Below, piece by piece: positions 15,554-21,182 of a DNA stretch of 21,182 nt (position 1 is its first letter; every line of letters begins with the position of its first letter). This DNA comes from Streptomyces alboflavus (GTDB taxonomy: Bacteria > Actinomycetota > Actinomycetes > Streptomycetales > Streptomycetaceae): assembly GCF_000716675.1 (NCBI RefSeq), contig NZ_JNXT01000097.1:1-21182 (forward strand), written 5' to 3'. Made by a program: the position numbers and the translations under genes. The notes beneath the pieces are model-generated. The model worked only from the letters and a program-made list of their open reading frames with translations. It had not been told where the DNA came from and made no database searches.

Positions 15554-15695
15554 AGGGGCGCGGGGAACTGCGCGAGCAACTACAGCCGCCCCGCGGCCGC
15601 CGACGGCGCGAGGCCTGGCAGACGCGTCTGCCCAGTCCTGCTCCATCGGCCTCTGCGGGCCGTCGTCGGTTGCTCGCGCAGTTCCCCGCGCCCCT
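15554..15695. repeat. 142-nt cruciform-type inverted repeat (Streptomyces dispersed element)
   Basis: Perfect 27-nt arms at 15554-15580 and 15669-15695 contain GGGGCGCGGGGAACTGCGCG and its complement, a core I recognise as very common between Streptomyces genes. The 88-nt centre folds further: CGACGGC/GCCGTCG (15601-15607, 15659-15665), GAGGCC/GGCCTC (15610-15615, 15648-15653) and the 16-bp palindrome GGCAGACGCGTCTGCC (15617-15632). Confidence 0.85.
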
Positions 15696-15707
15696 AAAGA
15701 CAAAAGA

Positions 15708-15748
15708 CCGCTGGGCCCCCGGGGACACGAGTCCCGGGGGCCCAGCGG
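15708..15748 (-). terminator. tig terminator
   Basis: 16-bp perfect stem (15708-15723 with 15733-15748, arm CCGCTGGGCCCCCGGG), extended by three more pairs after one bulged base, 17 nt beyond the tig stop. Confidence 0.8.
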
Positions 15749-15764
15749 TTACGGCAGTGGAAGA

Positions 15765-17165
15765 TCAGGCTTCCGACTTCTCCTCGTCGGCCTTGGCCGA
15801 CTCGGCGTCGGCCTCGGCGGAGGCGTCCGCCTGCTCGCCCTCGGTGGCCTCGTCCTCGTCGTCGAGGTCGACGACCTCGCCGTTGGTGTCCTTGACCGTC
15901 GCGGCCTCGACCACGACCGCGAGCGCCTTGCCGCGGGCGACCTCGCCGACGAGCATCGGCACCTGGCCACCCTCGACGACGGCCTGGGCGAACTGGTCGG
16001 GGCTCATGCCGGAGGACTGCGCGCGACGCATGAGGTGCTCGGTGAGCTCCTCCTGGTTCACGTTCAGCTTCTCCTTGTTGACGAGCTCGTCCAGGACGAA
16101 CTGCGTCTTGATGCCCTTCTCCGCCTGCTCCTTGGTCTCGGCGTCGAACTCTTCCTCGGTCTTGCCCTGGATCTCCAGGTACTTCGCGAGGTCGAGGCCC
16201 ATCTGGCCGAGCTGGTGGTGCTCCAGGTTGTGCTTGCGGGTGCGGATCTCGTCCTCGAGCAGCTTCTCGGGGACGGGGACCTCGACCAGCTCCAGGAGCT
16301 TCTCCAGGACGCGCTCCTGGGCCTGGGTGGCCTGGTCGAACTGGCGGGCCGTCTCCAGGCGCTTGCGGCTGTCGGCCTTCAGCTCGTCGAGGGTGTCGAA
16401 CTCCGACGCCAGCTGCGCGAAGTCGTCGTCCAGCTCCGGCAGTTCACGCTTGGCGACCTGGGTGACCTTGACGGTGACCTCGGACTCCTTGCCGGCCGCC
16501 GAGCCGCCCTTGAGCTCGGAGGTGAAGGTGGCCTCAGCCCCGGCCTCCAGGCCCTTCACGGCGTCGTCGATGCCCTCGAGCAGCTCGCCGGAGCCGATCG
16601 TGTAGGAGACGCCGGACGCGACGCCGTCCTCCAGGACCTCGCCCTCGACCTTGGCCTCCAGGTCGATCGTCACGACGTCGCCGTCCTCGGCGGCACGCTC
16701 GACCGGGGACGTGGAGGCGAAGCGCTCGCGCAGCTCCTCGACGGCCTTGTCGACGTCCTCGTCGGCGATCTCGACGGCGTCGACCTCGACCTCGATGCCG
16801 GAGTAGTCCGGGATCTCGATGGTCGGACGGACGTCGACCTCAGCGGTGAAGTTGAGGGTCTCGTTGTCCTTCAGCTCGGTGATGTCCACCTCGGGCTGGC
16901 CCAGGACGTTGAGCTCGGCCTCGTTGACCGCCTCGGTGTAGAACTTCGGGAGGGCGTCGTTGACAGCCTCCTCGAGCACCGCACCGCGGCCGAACCGCTG
17001 GTCGATGACGCGGGCCGGGATCTTGCCCTTACGGAAGCCCTTCACCGTGACCTGCTGGTTGATCTTCTTGTACGCCGCGTCGAGGCTGTCCTTGAGCTCC
17101 TCGAAGGGCACCTCGACAGTGAGCCGAACCCGGGTCGGGTTCAGGGTCTCCACGGCGCTCTTCAC
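15765..17165 (-). CDS. tig: Trigger factor, ribosome-associated chaperone and prolyl isomerase
   Basis: 466-residue trigger factor that binds the ribosomal tunnel exit and nascent chains. The N-terminal ribosome-binding domain carries the signature GFRKGKIP at 43-50. The FKBP-like PPIase domain spans about 150-240 ([35 protein letters not shown]). The C-terminal chaperone arms follow, and the last roughly 35 residues are a very acidic Asp/Glu/Ala tail common in actinobacterial homologues. The GTG at 17165 has an excellent AAGGAG eight nt upstream, and the protein begins [15 protein letters not shown], typical of actinobacteria. A longer reading to 17507 would run across tRNA-Pro and is rejected. 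Promoter and terminator are both visible, so it is likely monocistronic. Confidence 0.97.
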   Translation of the reverse strand: MKSAVETLNPTRVRLTVEVPFEELKDSLDAAYKKINQQVTVKGFRKGKIPARVIDQRFGRGAVLEEAVNDALPKFYTEAVNEAELNVLGQPEVDITELKDNETLNFTAEVDVRPTIEIPDYSGIEVEVDAVEIADEDVDKAVEELRERFASTSPVERAAEDGDVVTIDLEAKVEGEVLEDGVASGVSYTIGSGELLEGIDDAVKGLEAGAEATFTSELKGGSAAGKESEVTVKVTQVAKRELPELDDDFAQLASEFDTLDELKADSRKRLETARQFDQATQAQERVLEKLLELVEVPVPEKLLEDEIRTRKHNLEHHQLGQMGLDLAKYLEIQGKTEEEFDAETKEQAEKGIKTQFVLDELVNKEKLNVNQEELTEHLMRRAQSSGMSPDQFAQAVVEGGQVPMLVGEVARGKALAVVVEAATVKDTNGEVVDLDDEDEATEGEQADASAEADAESAKADEEKSEA

Positions 17166-17235
17166 GGTTCGGTCTCCTTGTGGGCTGACTTCTTGGATTC
17201 TGCCCGGTTGAGAGACACACGGGCACGCAGCTTGC

Positions 17236-17266
17236 ATAGTAACGGCACGCGGGAGCCGACCCACAA
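17236..17266 (-). promoter_or_regulatory. Predicted tig promoter
   Basis: Minus strand -10 TACTAT (17236-17241) with TTGTGG (17261-17266) 19 nt upstream. The expected start is near 17229, leaving a leader of about 64 nt. The spacing is long, so the -35 is less certain. Confidence 0.45.
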
Positions 17267-17350
17267 TGCGATCTTGGTCAGCGGACCGCCGGGGCCGTAC
17301 GGAGCTCGGTCCCCACCGGGTAACAGGCCACCGGACGCGGGGGAACCAGC

Positions 17351-17427
17351 TGGTCGGGGTGGCGGGATTTGAACCCACGGCCTTCCGCTCCCAAAGCGGA
17401 CGCGCTACCAAGCTGCGCCACACCCCG
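17351..17427 (-). tRNA. tRNA-Pro (anticodon UGG)
   Basis: Acceptor arms CGGGGTG/CACCCCG pair over 7 bp, the T arm contains GGGTTCAAATCCC, and the anticodon loop TTTGGGA carries TGG (17391-17393). Discriminator A and CCA are encoded in the DNA (17351-17354). Confidence 0.97.
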
Positions 17428-17441
17428 TCGGTGCGACACGT

Positions 17442-17447
17442 AGGGTA
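17442..17447 (-). promoter_or_regulatory. Predicted -10 box for tRNA-Pro
   Basis: Minus strand TACCCT lies about 14 nt before the mature tRNA 5' end. No clear -35 box is seen. Confidence 0.35.
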
Positions 17448-17520
17448 CATGCCCGCAGGCAGTGCGGCGCCCGCGCGAACGGGAGTGAATGGGGGTGTGC
17501 GGCGCACCGCCTCGACCCGC

Positions 17521-17526
17521 TACGAT
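17521..17526 (+). promoter_or_regulatory. Predicted -10 box for tRNA-Gly
   Basis: TACGAT lies 50 nt upstream of the mature tRNA 5' end. No good -35 is visible, so this is tentative. Confidence 0.3.
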
Positions 17527-17576
17527 GCTGTCCGTGCCGCGCACGCTGACCTGCGAGGGGTCGCTGCGCGAGCTGT

Positions 17577-17647
17577 GCGGGCGTAGCTCAATGGTAGAGC
17601 CCTAGTCTTCCAAACTAGCTACGCGGGTTCGATTCCCGTCGCCCGCT
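17577..17647 (+). tRNA. tRNA-Gly (anticodon UCC)
   Basis: 71-nt cloverleaf with acceptor GCGGGCG/CGCCCGC, D arm with AATGGTAGAGC, anticodon stem CTAGT/ACTAG with TCC at 17609-17611, T arm CGGGTTCGATTCCCG, discriminator T. CCA is not encoded. Confidence 0.97.
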
Positions 17648-17652
17648 CTGTG

Positions 17653-17704
17653 GCCTCCGGCCCGGTGTGCAGGTTCGCCCCTGTGCCCGGGCCGGAGGCT
17701 TTTT
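17653..17704 (+). terminator. Rho-independent terminator after tRNA-Gly
   Basis: 13-bp perfect stem GCCTCCGGCCCGG (17653-17665) with CCGGGCCGGAGGC (17687-17699), 21-nt loop, followed directly by TTTTT. It begins 6 nt after the tRNA. This is one of the few U-tract terminators in the window. Confidence 0.88.
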
Positions 17705-17728
17705 CGTGCCCGGGCCGGAGGCTTTTTC
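17683..17728 (+). repeat. Tandem duplication of the terminator 3' arm and U-tract
   Basis: A 23-nt unit (GTG, then CCCGGGCCGGAGGC, then TTTTTC) is present twice without change, at 17683-17705 and 17706-17728. Either copy can pair with the single 5' arm at 17653. Confidence 0.9.
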
Positions 17729-17747
17729 GTGCGCCGGGGCGCTTCGG

Positions 17748-19898
17748 TCAGGGGTTGCGTACGTCGACGCTGTAGACGGAGCGGACGCCGTAGGGGACGT
17801 AGAGGGCGTCGCCCACGAGGGTCAGGGGCGCCCCGCCCCCCTTGGGGTCGTGGTCGAACTCTCCCGGGGGCAGGCGGCGGCCGGAGCGGGCCCAGATCTC
17901 CTCGCCGCTGGAGCGGTCCAGGGCCGCGAGCCGACCGGTCGGGGAGGCGATGTAGAGGCGGGAGCCGGCGGCCAGGGGCGGGCCGGGGAAGTCCACGGAG
18001 GACGTGCGGCTCCACAGCCTGCGGCCCGTGCCCGGGTCGAAGGCGCCGACGCTGCCGTTGTCGGAGACGAAGTAGAGCGTGCCGCCCGCGAGGTGGAGGC
18101 GCGTGTCCGCGCCCTGGGGGTGGGACAGGCGCACGGTGTGGGCACGGCGGGAGGACGGCTCGACCACGACGACGGAGTGGTGCTGCCGCTTCTTCCCCTG
18201 GGGTTCGCGGACGAACACGAGGCCGTCGCCCGCCCGGCCGACGAAGTACAGCTCGCCGCGGGCCTCGGCGGTCCACAGCGGCCTGCCGTCGCGCGGATCG
18301 ACGGGTGAGACGCGGGTCGTGACGGCGGCGCCGTCCGGCCCCGGGGGCACGCAGACCAGGTAGCCGCGCCCGTCGGCCGCGCGCACGTTGCAGCCCTGGT
18401 CAGCGGGCAGCTCGCGCTGCCAGACAGGCTTGTCGCGGCCGGGGACGAGCAGGGCGTAGGCGCTGTTCTCGGCGCCGGTGAGCGTGAGGATGCCGTGCTT
18501 CGTGGCCACCGCGCCCCCGATGTCGGGAGCCGGGTCCGGGGCCAGGGCGCTCTCGCCGTGCGTGGTGGTGTGCTTCCACCGCAGCTTGCCGGTGCGCACG
18601 TCGCGGGCCTGGATCTCGTACCGGGCGACGACGGTGTCCGCGGACTTCTTGGTCTCGTGGCTCCGGTAGACGTACACCTGCCGGCGGTCGGCCGACGTGC
18701 CGATGATGTTGCCGAGGCCGCTCCACATTCCTTCCGGTTCCGTGCCGTTGACGGGCTGCTTCCACCCCACCTTCCCGGTGGTCAGCGAGAAGCGCGCGGC
18801 CTGGACGTCGTCACCCGCGCACACCAGCCCTCCGCGTGCGGCGACGCAGCGCGTGAAGGACGCGGAGGCCATGCTCTCCGGCGCCAGCTCGACCCTGGCC
18901 TGCCAGGACCGCCATCCGGCCGGAAGGTCGCTGGACGGCGTGTCGCCGTCGAGCAGGCGGACGCCCGTCCAGGCCCCGAGCACCGCGAGCGCCAGACCGC
19001 CCACCGACGCCGCGAGCAGGAGTCTTCGGCGCTTGCGGGGCCGGGACGCGAGGGCCGCGTCCGGCGTCTGCGGCGGTCGGCGCGGAACCGGTTCCCCCCG
19101 CAGCAGCGCCAACAGCTCGTCCGGCGTGGGGCGTTCCTTCGGGTGCTTGGTCAGGCACTGGGTGACGAAGGGGCGCAACTCGGCGGGGACGCGGTCGAGT
19201 TCGGGGATGGATTCGACGACGCCGGTCGCGGTCTCGTACGGGGACGCGGAGTCGAAGGGTCCCCGGCCGGTCGCCGCGTAGGTGAGGACCGAGCCGAGGG
19301 AGAAGATGTCGGAGGCGGGGCCCACGTCGCGGGGGGACGTGAGTTGTTCCGGGGACATGTAGGGCGGGGTGCCCATGACGCGGCCGGTCTGGGTGAGGGG
19401 GTCGCCCGCGAGGGCCTCGGCGGCGCGGGAGACGCCGAAGTCGATGACGCGGGGGCCGTCCTCGGCCAGCATCACGTTGGCCGGTTTGAGGTCGCGGTGG
19501 ACGACGCCTACGCGGTGGATGTCGCGGAGGGCCTCGGTGAGCCCGGCGGCGAGTTCCAGGAGGCGGTCCGGGGGCAGCGGGCCCTCGCGGCGGACGTGGG
19601 TGCCCAGGTTCTCGCCGGGGATGTAGAGCGTGGCCATCCAGGGGCTCGCGGCGTCCGCGTCGGCGTCCACGACGGGTGCCGTGAACGCGCCGCTGACCTG
19701 CCGTGCGGCCGCCACCTCGCGGCGGAAACGGGCGCGGAACTCGGGGTCGTCGGCGTACTGCCCGTGCACGACCTTGACCGCGAGGCGGCGGCCGGATGCG
19801 GAGCGGGCGAGGTAGACGACGCCCATTCCGCCCGAGCCGAGCCGGTCCTCGACCGGATAGCCGCCGATCCGTGCGGGATCGGTTTCCCGTAGCGCCAT
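17748..19898 (-). CDS. Membrane Ser/Thr protein kinase with extracytoplasmic PQQ-type propeller
   Basis: 716-residue Hanks-type kinase. The cytosolic kinase domain spans about 12-268: glycine loop GSGGMG (21-26), Lys42, Glu61, catalytic HRDLKPAN with Asp136, DFG at 153-155, and activation segment GTPPYMSPEQL. All catalytic residues are present. A Pro/Arg juxtamembrane stretch (RKRRR) leads into one helix at about 293-313. The outer region of roughly 400 residues has repeated blades typical of PQQ-like beta-propellers: LTTGKVGWKQP, VRTGKLRWKH, PRDGRPLWTAE, PGTGRRLWSR, SSGEEIWAR. Such domains are thought to bind ligands or cell-wall components; the ligand here is unknown. ATG at 19896-19898; the ribosome site is weak. 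It lies 34 nt downstream of a small membrane gene on the same strand, so they may share a transcript. Confidence 0.95.
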   Translation of the reverse strand: MALRETDPARIGGYPVEDRLGSGGMGVVYLARSASGRRLAVKVVHGQYADDPEFRARFRREVAAARQVSGAFTAPVVDADADAASPWMATLYIPGENLGTHVRREGPLPPDRLLELAAGLTEALRDIHRVGVVHRDLKPANVMLAEDGPRVIDFGVSRAAEALAGDPLTQTGRVMGTPPYMSPEQLTSPRDVGPASDIFSLGSVLTYAATGRGPFDSASPYETATGVVESIPELDRVPAELRPFVTQCLTKHPKERPTPDELLALLRGEPVPRRPPQTPDAALASRPRKRRRLLLAASVGGLALAVLGAWTGVRLLDGDTPSSDLPAGWRSWQARVELAPESMASASFTRCVAARGGLVCAGDDVQAARFSLTTGKVGWKQPVNGTEPEGMWSGLGNIIGTSADRRQVYVYRSHETKKSADTVVARYEIQARDVRTGKLRWKHTTTHGESALAPDPAPDIGGAVATKHGILTLTGAENSAYALLVPGRDKPVWQRELPADQGCNVRAADGRGYLVCVPPGPDGAAVTTRVSPVDPRDGRPLWTAEARGELYFVGRAGDGLVFVREPQGKKRQHHSVVVVEPSSRRAHTVRLSHPQGADTRLHLAGGTLYFVSDNGSVGAFDPGTGRRLWSRTSSVDFPGPPLAAGSRLYIASPTGRLAALDRSSGEEIWARSGRRLPPGEFDHDPKGGGAPLTLVGDALYVPYGVRSVYSVDVRNP

Positions 19899-19932
19899 CC
19901 GACCAGGACCCCCCGTCCGCCGCCGCGCACCG

Positions 19933-20127
19933 TCAGAACTGTATGTCCCCGATGGTCTCGGCCAGCGAGTCGAGGAGTTCCTGGATGTCGTCGGCCATTC
20001 CCGTGGAGGCGAGCACGAAGCCGAAGAGCGCCGCGACGATGGCGGGCCATACCTTGATGTTTCCCTGACGCACCATCATGACAAGGACGATCGCCAACAG
20101 CAGCACCACTGACAGCGAAATGGCCAC
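19933..20127 (-). CDS. Small two-helix membrane protein
   Basis: 64-residue protein starting VAISLSVVLLLAIVLV. One helix is at about residues 2-19, then a basic turn (RQGNIKVW), a second helix at about 28-44 (AIVAALFGFVLAS), and an acidic amphipathic C-terminal helix (DDIQELLDSLAETIGDI). It resembles a small conserved family I have seen in Streptomyces, of unknown role. The GTG at 20127 is preferred because homologues start MA-I/V-SLS and the -10 box at 20137-20142 would place the transcript start within a few bases of it; GTG at 20136 is the alternative. No Shine-Dalgarno sequence is seen. It lies directly upstream of the kinase gene on the same strand. Confidence 0.75.
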   Translation of the reverse strand: MAISLSVVLLLAIVLVMMVRQGNIKVWPAIVAALFGFVLASTGMADDIQELLDSLAETIGDIQF

Positions 20128-20136
20128 ACAGATCAC

Positions 20137-20142
20137 ACCCTA
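20137..20142 (-). promoter_or_regulatory. Predicted -10 box for the small membrane gene and kinase
   Basis: Minus strand TAGGGT. The expected start near 20130 would give an almost leaderless message beginning at GTG 20127. The -35 is not clear. Confidence 0.35.
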
Positions 20143-20908
20143 GGTCGGTCGCTCTCCCGCCCGAGGGGGTACGACCCCGTACTCCCCCGCCAGAACCATC
20201 GTGCCACCAACAGCACCTCGCTATGCGGCCGGTGACACATCGTCGGCCAAGCCTTGACCTGTGGTGCAGGTGCGCCGCGCGGGCCGGGAGGGGCTCGGGC
20301 ACTCGCGGCGGGCGCCAACCGGGGCCATGCGTACGGGAATTCGACGGGTCCACCGGACGGCGAATTTCGACTTGATCGTTTCCATGGCCGGTCGCCGCAG
20401 GGGCGTCGGCGCGGCATCTTCCGGCGCCGCGCGCCCGGCCGCGTACGCACAAGCAGTTCACAGGAATTCGAATTGTTGCCGAGAGCACATGGGGCGATGC
20501 CCCATAACCCGCCACGCACCGATCAACCGGACATTTCACCAGAGTCGCCCGCGGGCGTTATGCGCGATTTAAGCGGTGTGAATGCTGACCTATCGGACAG
20601 TTAGCCGCCGTGCAACTGGGGTACCCGCGCCACGAATAAGGAAAAGGGCCGATGACGTTCGCACGGCGTTCCGATGGATGTGATGAACGGTGCCGATGAA
20701 CAACCGGCGGGCGCGGCGCCGGAAACGAGCCAGAAGACGCGTCGGGAACACGGCAGGAACACGGAGCGATGAACGGGATGAATGAGTTGAGGGTTTTACG
20801 GGAACACCGGGGCGACGCTAGGGTGCCTCAGATGTTCCACGCTGCCATGACCCCCGCAGGCGCAGTGCGGTCCCGGATCGTCTCACCGAGCTCCTGGTGG
20901 GAGGGCCT
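20143..20908. other. Long gap of relatively AT-rich DNA
   Basis: No convincing gene: open frames here lack coding wobble bias and use codons rare in this genome, such as AGA and ATT. Visible structure includes the inverted repeat ACCTG-TGGTG-CAGGT at 20257-20271, the palindrome AATTCGAATT at 20465-20474, two direct GGAACACGG copies 11 bp apart (20745-20753, 20756-20764) with a related GGAACACCGG at 20801-20810, and a -10 box near the right end. It probably holds divergent promoters and regulator sites. Confidence 0.6.
20795..20824 (+). promoter_or_regulatory. Predicted promoter of the right-edge gene
   Basis: TTTACG (20795-20800), 18-nt spacer, TAGGGT (20819-20824). The start would be near 20831, giving a leader of about 78 nt. 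In that leader CTCC (20891-20894) can pair with the ribosome-binding GGAG. Confidence 0.4.
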
Positions 20909-21182
20909 GTGACGAACTCCGCTCAGCCGCACGGGCGGCACCGGGCGCCGCTGCCTCCCCTGCAGTCCCCTGGGCAGGAGCCGGTCCCCGGAATGCCGGG
21001 CCCCCGCGCCCCCCGATCCGCCGCGGCCACGGCCACCCCCCGCCAGGCCGGCCGCCACTCCGCCCCGCCCGTTCCCCCCACCGCCTCTACGGCCCCCACG
21101 TACCGAACCCCCCACCCCCCCCCCGCCCCCGCGGCGCCCGCCACCGCCCGCCCCGCCGACGGCGCGGGCAAGCCCGCCAAGC
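20909..21182 (+). CDS. N-terminal part of a proline-rich protein (runs off the window)
   Basis: The GTG at 20909 has GGGAGGG at 20899-20905 just upstream, and the frame is open to the window end (91 codons) with strong G/C wobble bias. The visible part begins MTNSAQPHGRHRAPLPPLQ and continues as a disordered Pro/Ala/Thr/Arg-rich stretch, with no domain reached. Such tails precede many kinds of Streptomyces proteins (regulators, membrane proteins), so no function is assigned. It includes a run of ten C bases at 21115-21124. Confidence 0.6.
   Translation, partial: MTNSAQPHGRHRAPLPPLQSPGQEPVPGMPGPRAPRSAAATATPRQAGRHSAPPVPPTASTAPTYRTPHPPPAPAAPATARPADGAGKPAK

Larger units (their letters stand above)
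15328..15764. other. 437-nt gap between clpP1 and tig
   Basis: No convincing gene. From clpP1 outward it holds a structured clpP1 leader, the clpP1 promoter, a ClgR-type site, a GC hairpin with arms GCGCCCCC/GGGGGCGC at 15478-15496, a 142-nt inverted-repeat element and the tig terminator. Open frames here translate repeat DNA. Confidence 0.8.

Noticed and set aside
15328..15579. Longer ClpP1 start at 15579
   Set aside because: It would translate the promoter, ClgR-type box and part of the inverted repeat.
17166..17507. N-terminal extension of trigger factor
   Set aside because: It would read through tRNA-Pro; GTG 17165 has AAGGAG and gives the family N-terminus.
20254..20604. Frames of about 100 codons in the right-hand gap
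   Set aside because: No wobble bias, no ribosome site and no recognisable domain; AT-richer than neighbouring genes.

Overview
The window is high-GC actinobacterial chromosome, almost certainly Streptomyces. Evidence: coding third positions are nearly all G or C; GTG starts are common; the order valS - (small secreted/membrane genes) - clpX - clpP2 - clpP1 - tig matches the block I know from Streptomyces and, more loosely, other actinobacteria; and two repeat families typical of Streptomyces intergenic DNA are present.

Region 1 (1-6628) looks accessory. A NarL-type sensor kinase runs off the left edge on the minus strand. Divergent from it is a translationally coupled three-gene set (small two-helix membrane protein, PAS histidine kinase, OmpR-type response regulator; both junctions are ATGA overlaps). 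Then come a non-hydrolysing UDP-GlcNAc 2-epimerase (wecB type) and a membrane-embedded processive family 2 glycosyltransferase with a QxxRW motif. The epimerase gene lies between two copies of one Streptomyces repeat in opposite orientation. The simplest reading is a surface or exported glycan module, possibly containing ManNAc, placed next to its own two-component system. In relatives folC usually follows valS; here this module lies there instead.

Region 2 (6647-12328): valS (minus) ends against the glycosyltransferase at a perfect 18-bp bidirectional terminator and appears to be leaderless. Divergent from valS is a tandem array of three paralogous membrane-anchored proteins. The first two carry a Pro/Gln/Gly/Tyr-rich N-terminal tail and share a nearly identical stretch of DNA. 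The third has lost the tail.

Region 3 (12352-17165, minus strand): the proteostasis block clpX, clpP2, clpP1, tig. A hairpin separates clpP2 from clpX, so clpX is probably transcribed on its own. Upstream of clpP1 there is a promoter, a very good match to the actinobacterial ClgR box, and a structured leader. Between that and the tig terminator lies a 142-nt cruciform-type repeat.

Region 4 (17166-21182): tRNA-Pro(UGG, minus) and tRNA-Gly(UCC, plus). The tRNA-Gly terminator has a tandemly duplicated 3' arm and U-tract. Next are a membrane Ser/Thr kinase with an extracytoplasmic PQQ-type propeller, a small two-helix membrane protein just upstream of it, about 770 nt of relatively AT-rich non-coding DNA, and the start of a proline-rich protein running off the right edge.

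All functional statements are read from sequence motifs and family knowledge; no searches were run.
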